In this document: piece after piece, positions 60,201 through 64,000 of the stretch | Layout: the number at the start of each line of letters is the position of its first letter | Numbering within the stretch: position 1 is the stretch's first letter | From: Pomacea canaliculata | Lineage: Eukaryota > Mollusca > Gastropoda > Architaenioglossa > Ampullariidae | Length of the DNA stretch: 64,000 bases | Assembly (NCBI RefSeq): GCF_003073045.1 | Contig: NC_037595.1 | Coordinates: 6,436,227-6,500,226, forward strand | Reading direction: 5' to 3' | Translations under genes and position numbers: made by a program | Notes under the pieces: generated by a model | Told to the model about the DNA's origin: nothing | Databases searched by the model: none | The model's input: only the letters and a program-made list of their open reading frames with translations

Positions 60201-63200
60201 TTTCTTCTTGCTTCCTTGGCAGTGTGTGACACCAGAGAAATATACTAAAAGGAGTGCTTTTGTGCTTCTATTGCAGAATTCTTTCAACTTTGGTGGTGTT
60301 ATTGCGGCTGCAAATCATCCATTTCTTTCAAGATGTTCAACAAGGTAAACTGATCATAACACATTTCACCAATCATTTTACAACAGTGATTAGTTATCTT
60401 ATGTCATGCATGCAGACTCGTCTTCTTTTTAACTGGTTTATAGGCTGATCTCTTCAAGATCTTCATGAAGCTGGTACAGTAGTGCTGGCAAGTTCCTGGT
60501 TCTTGCTTAGCAAGAATAATAATAATAAAACACATGGTTTATATAACTCATACTCACGCTCATGAGGAGTGTGCTCAGCATTTGAGACAAGAAGGAGACA
60601 TGGACAATATACAAATGACTGAAGAAGAAACAACATACTGATGATTAATAACAAATGCTAATGAAGACAAACATAGAAAATAAAGAGGAATTGGGTAACA
60701 AAAACTGAGGGTTTTGTGATTATGCAGAGGTAAACAAGCAGCGAAATAGCCAATAAATGAAAAAAATGGAGAGGGTTTGAAGAAGGACTAGAATTGTGTG
60801 GACTGTTCTTAGGAGAAATGTTTAAGGAAGAGGTGTTTTTAGTGCATATTTAAAGGATTCAATGGTGTGTCTCTTTTCTGGAGACCTAATTGCTTCTTTT
60901 AGCTGAAAAATAATGAAATTCTTTAATTTTCTCTCCTTGTAAGAACATGCCATTAGCGAAAGTTTTCTTTTTCCTTAGGATGTCATTTTTATGTTTTCTT
61001 GACTTGCTGTATATTTTTTTAATATCCAGGTTAAACAAATTGATGTCTTCTAAATCATCTAGGAGAAACAATAGTGAAATTTATGGGGCTTATACCTTGC
61101 AAGATTGATGTTTTACTAGATAAACTAATCACTGTTCTGTAAAAGCATAGGATGAAAATTTTATATGATGTATAAAATTTATACATTTTTCTCAGTAAGC
61201 CTTAAATCATAGAGGGCGTAGATAAACAGGAATACACTGTTATCTTTTAGGGGAACACGCGCTGCAAGCTGGAGTTTGACTTGACCCGTTATAAAGATTT
61301 CAGTTTGAGTTTTCCTGGGTTCCAAACTACAGGTAAGTGACAGGTTACAATGATAGATTTTATTCTCAGGGATTTTTGTTTCCTTGTTAAAAAATGGGAC
61401 AGAAATGCCCGATATACTTCACTAAGAGTATTTTCTTTTTCTCAGTCATGCTATTTATCATACTTTTGCAATGGATCTCTTTATTAATATAAAATTTTAC
61501 ATTAAAAATTACAATATAATATTCCTGTTAGGCAAACACATCTCAGATCTCAAAGAAGTAGCATGTGTGGGCGTGTGAGAGAGAGAGAGGCTGCCTGAAT
61601 ATACTCTATACACACACACATAATTGTTGTACACAGTCCAAAAAAAGAAAAACGGAAATATTGCTCAACTTATATTTTTTTTAAAAGCTTATAGCTGGTA
61701 TAGTAACTAAATGTATATTTAGTACCAAAATCTATTCCTGCAGCTGTTTGTAATAAGACAACAAAGTAAAAGATTGTAATGCCCTTTTATTGCTCAGAGG
61801 ATCGCAACTACCAAATAATGAACCCTGGGATGTCTACCATCACTATTTTGCCACTTCAGACTATCAAAGGAGAACTGAGCTTTCTTCCTCTTCAAGTAAG
61901 TTTCTAATGTAGAGACAAAAAGTTACTAAATATTATCTATATTTAATTTTAATATTTTTTTTAATTGAAGGAGTTGAATTTTATCTTGTGTTGACATCTG
62001 CTACTTTGGCAGTAGTAGTTATATACAGCATGTTAGTATAAACTATAGAGCAAAGGAAGGTAATGCAGTGGTTTATTCATCATGCGCTGGGGACATTTGG
62101 AACAAATGAAACTGATAAACTGGAAAATACAATATATGTACAAAAATAAGAAATAACAGATTTCAATTTTTGAAACTGGATTTCACACAAGCTAAAATGG
62201 TTCTTTGCAATAAAAGAATTTAGAAACTGATTTGTATGCTGGAAAAGTTTGTGGTCAAATTGCGATTTCCTTTGATCTTTTGCTCAGGTAGCAGCCTACG
62301 ACTTTTTAATGCCAGTGATCATCAACCACATGAGTGCACCCACTCCATCCGCCACTCCCTCCCCCCCAACCACAATGCCCAGCGTAAAGAAGACTTTCCA
62401 TCAGCCCATCAGCTCTCAACCTGCTGTTGGCGACTCCCCGTAAACAGATACTTGCCACAGCACTGCGACAGCCTCTGCAGATTTCTGACAATCACATTAA
62501 CTTTACCTTGTCATCCTCCATCATGGACAAGACCTCTGGCTGTGGAGAGATGAAGGTGAGAGTGATTCCAGCATCGATGGAGCCATGGCTCATGTAGTAG
62601 GACACGTGACTGCCACAATTGTTCTCAGCAGCCGTGCAGTAGAAAGGGCAGGCTAACAGTTTTCAGCTTATCACTTTCTTTTTTAATGTAAGGAATAAGG
62701 TAAGGGAGCTGGGTGCTAGCTTTATATTTCTGAAGCAATGAAGCATATGCCATCCTGGCTGCACATCATTTCTAATAAGAATCTCGAGATCTGTTGTGTG
62801 AATGGCAATATCTTCTTGGATGGTTCTGACATTTTCTACCTGCCTACGAATTTTTGTTCACGTATTTGGTTTTGAGGTGCTGTGTTATACAAGGTATGAG
62901 AATGATTTTTAACAGTTCTCAAAAAAAAAAAATACATGTCACCTTGTGAAGATCATCTCTAATGAGTTGGAAAATTTGCAGAATATTCCACTTTCTGGTG
63001 AATTCTAATGGAGTTTTATGGATTAGAATGCCAAGCTTAGTATGTGGTTGTTCAGCAGGAAAATTGGTAAAAATGGTTGGCCATTAAAATTAACGTGTAC
63101 GACTAGAAGGGGCTGTTTACATCTCTGCAACTAACAAAATGTTAAATAATATGTTATATTTAATATTTATTAATCAGCTGAAAAAATGCTTTATGGGTGG

Positions 63201-63993
63201 AGCTTGTGGTTACAGTAGCTACGTACGTTGGTTTTAGTATGTACCATACAAACTGTAGGAATAAGAACTTTGTTGTGTTATTTCCAGACCACGGTGCTCG
63301 TGAACAGCACAAAGGAGGTGCTGCATTGGGGCTTGGATCTGCGACAGGCCAACAAGACACTGAAGGATGGCATTATCAAATTTGTTCACCCCTCTGGTGT
63401 CCCTTTCATCTCAGACGGTAACTCTAATGGCATTGAGGGAGAGCTGGAGCCCGGCAAAGTTATGCCTATCGCTGTTGTCTTCTCGCCAAGTAAGCAAGAA
63501 AAAAAAGTTGGAGGAAGAGAAAATCCGAATGTGTGGGGACAGTTATGAAATGTCAGGCCACAAATGTTTATATTTTCCCCCCTCTTTTTTCCTTTTCTTT
63601 GTTGCCATTTTGGATGGTGCCTCTGGTTTCATTCTGCAAACCTGTCTTAGCCATCTCCATCTTCTTTTTTTGAATTGTGGTTGTTATACTTGTGCAGTTG
63701 GCTCTTGTGGTGATTTCTGTGGTAGTAAATATATTTGATCAGAATACCTTCAAAAATTTTCCTCAAGTATTTGGTTTGGAAAGTCTCGAGTTTCTGCAGA
63801 TCATGAGTTTAGAAGGAAACAAATAACTTTGTGGCTATAGCAATGTCTGAACTTCAAGGCTTGCACACAAGTTCACACGATACTCATGATGCCGCATACT
63901 TCCCCAGTTAACCCAGCTGTGGAGAGTGTACCTCTTTTGCTCATCAAAGTGGAGAAGAGCGCTGCCCTCACAAAAGAGTTGGCACTAAGGCAA
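45238..63993 (+). CDS. CFAP47: Cilia- and flagella-associated protein 47, 5' part (runs off the window)
   Basis: Twenty-six coding exons: 45238-45387, 47229-47386, 47756-47963, 48325-48600, 48880-49046, 49472-49623, 50095-50355, 51790-51948, 52520-52745, 53520-53672, 53926-54029, 54757-54839, 54970-55066, 55210-55313, 55545-55657, 55891-56024, 56337-56447, 56729-56859, 58390-58512, 58712-58921, 60277-60344, 61251-61332, 61798-61895, 62288-62555, 63288-63489, 63908 to 63993 (or 63989). They give about 1,308 residues of a protein near 3,200 in mammals. An in-frame TAA three codons upstream supports the start. It is a chain of ASH/MSP-like Ig domains (DVDFGTVIADSKVITKEISL, SDSLDFGECPVGES, GPPTIEFGKVCMRSVSQKEL). 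CFAP47-type segments include AFPNDRPHSVRPSERNQIF and YNYVDPDYALTDDEIL. It acts in the sperm and ciliary axoneme. Intron 3 is GC-AG. Exons 21 and 24 each break frame by one base in a C run. Confidence 0.93.
50845..50990 (+). mobile_element. Possible tRNA-derived SINE relic in CFAP47 intron 7
   Basis: CTAGTTCAGTGGTTTGGAA resembles a tRNA/SINE A box (TAGCTCAGTGGTTAGA). About 40 bp downstream GGTCAAAGGGTATTGGATG resembles a decayed B box. No intact tRNA fold is apparent, and the tail is not recognised. Confidence 0.3.
52790..52965 (+). mobile_element. LINE 3' tail in CFAP47 intron 9
   Basis: This 3'-end fragment carries ATTATGCGCTATATAAATC followed by a TTATTGTTATTATT microsatellite tail. It matches, in the same order, the 3' end of the LINE at 58070-58350 and the inverted copy at 60495-60740. 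The 5' part is missing, as expected from truncated reverse transcription. Confidence 0.7.
54600..54740 (+). mobile_element. Possible tRNA-derived SINE relic in CFAP47 intron 11
   Basis: TATGGTGTTGTGGTTAAATT resembles the A box of tRNA-type SINEs (TGGYGTAGTGGTTAA). GGGAGTTTTTCCTGG about 45 bp further resembles a B box (GGGTTCGATTCCTGG). The spacing is right. The copy is old and the family is unknown. Confidence 0.35.
57538..57668 (-). mobile_element. Short LINE 3' fragment nested in the intron 18 LINE
   Basis: On the minus strand it reads [20 protein letters not shown] and [10 protein letters not shown], nearly the same as the 3' end of the LINE in CSTF3 intron 16 (31225-31340). The CSTF3 copy lacks about 29 bp present here. 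The fragment is strongly 5' truncated and interrupts the older host LINE. No clean target-site duplication was found. Confidence 0.75.
57775..57997. mobile_element. 209-bp insertion with 14-bp target-site duplication
   Basis: CATCTCTTCCACCT occurs at 57761-57774 and again at 57984-57997. Removing the sequence between them, plus one repeat, restores the continuous LINE reading frame FHLFHLPTNES. The 209-bp insert ends in TTGAATTCAATT, like a simple SINE or LINE tail, and carries a GGGTCG/CGACCC hairpin near 57946-57958. It has no terminal inverted repeats and no coding content. The family is not recognised. Confidence 0.75.
59030..59630 (+). mobile_element. LINE C-terminal ORF fragment in CFAP47 intron 20
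   Basis: Frames in order read DLGRRIQALENVFLRRLM, then KLVWFGHVTHH, then RKNWLTNTREWTGHSLQDLL and TGTSQEMSK. This is a typical non-LTR retrotransposon C-terminus (DLERRIQAFE, L.W.GHV.R, GRQRK.W). It contains several stops and frame changes. No 5' part is present. It is a different family from the one at 57420-58350. Confidence 0.8.
60495..60740 (-). mobile_element. Inverted LINE 3' tail in CFAP47 intron 21
   Basis: Read on the minus strand, it runs parallel to 58120-58350: a CCTCTGCA-AATCACA stretch, TTCCTCTTT, TTTTCTATGTTTGTC, then GAGCACACTCCTCATGAGCG, a TATATAAACC motif and a TTATTATTATT tail. It is therefore the third copy of this family's 3' end within 8 kb of CFAP47. Confidence 0.7.
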
Positions 63994-64000
63994 GTGAGGT

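Noticed and set aside
45238-63993. Other ASH-domain ciliary proteins (HYDIN, CFAP65, CFAP74, DLEC1)
   Set aside because: The order of segments, especially AFPNDR..., YVDPDYALTDDEIL and the GPPTIEFGKV domain, agrees with CFAP47 and not with the others as I know them.
1-64000. tRNA, rRNA, snRNA genes and CRISPR arrays
   Set aside because: None was seen. Only decayed A/B-box pairs of possible SINEs were found, and no regular repeat-spacer array.

Overview
This is eukaryotic, animal nuclear DNA: intron-rich, AT-rich, with canonical GT-AG splicing, microsatellites and many broken LINE and SINE fragments. The gene set (vertebrate-like cryptochrome, CstF-77, TAF13, COX17, DNAJB13, CFAP47), the two motile-cilium genes and the style of the LINE 3' tails suggest a lophotrochozoan, most likely a mollusc and perhaps a gastropod. 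The species call is inference. No prokaryotic operons, viral genomes, CRISPR arrays, rRNA or tRNA genes were seen. All gene models were read by eye from splice sites, reading frame and family conservation; no search was run.

Layout. 1-1931: sequence downstream of cryptochrome, probably its 3' UTR. 1932-11821 (-): cryptochrome of the vertebrate-like repressor type, 12 coding exons, 557 residues. 11822-14940: cry upstream region and an AT-rich intergenic block with (TA)n tracts, six CGATCG and four CACGTG sites. 14941-33091 (+): CSTF3 (CstF-77), 19 coding exons, 727 residues, with an 8-kb third intron that opens with a weak donor, an in-frame stop and poly(A) signals. 34721-37427 (-): TAF13, four exons, 127 residues. 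37769-38541 (+): COX17, two coding exons. 38.6-41.4 kb: an element tail, a decayed LINE and plain AT-rich DNA. 41427-44878 (-): DNAJB13, seven exons. 45238 to the right edge (+): the first 26 coding exons (about 1,308 residues) of CFAP47, which continues outside the window.

How the genes relate. TAF13/COX17 and DNAJB13/CFAP47 are head-to-head pairs with 341 and 359 bp between start codons, so each pair probably shares a bidirectional promoter. The second pair joins two motile-cilium genes. CSTF3 and TAF13 converge. cry and CSTF3 diverge across about 3.1 kb. No shared pathway links the whole window; this looks like ordinary chromosomal housekeeping and ciliary gene territory.

Main points for a second look: (1) CSTF3 intron 3 has the hallmarks of the autoregulatory intronic poly(A) site known in vertebrates; (2) the odd sequence block between cry and CSTF3; (3) a decayed copy of CSTF3 exon 15 inside intron 5; (4) four single-base frame breaks, all in short homopolymers, in COX17, DNAJB13 and CFAP47, which look like assembly errors; (5) nested LINE insertions in CFAP47, one with a clean 14-bp target-site duplication.
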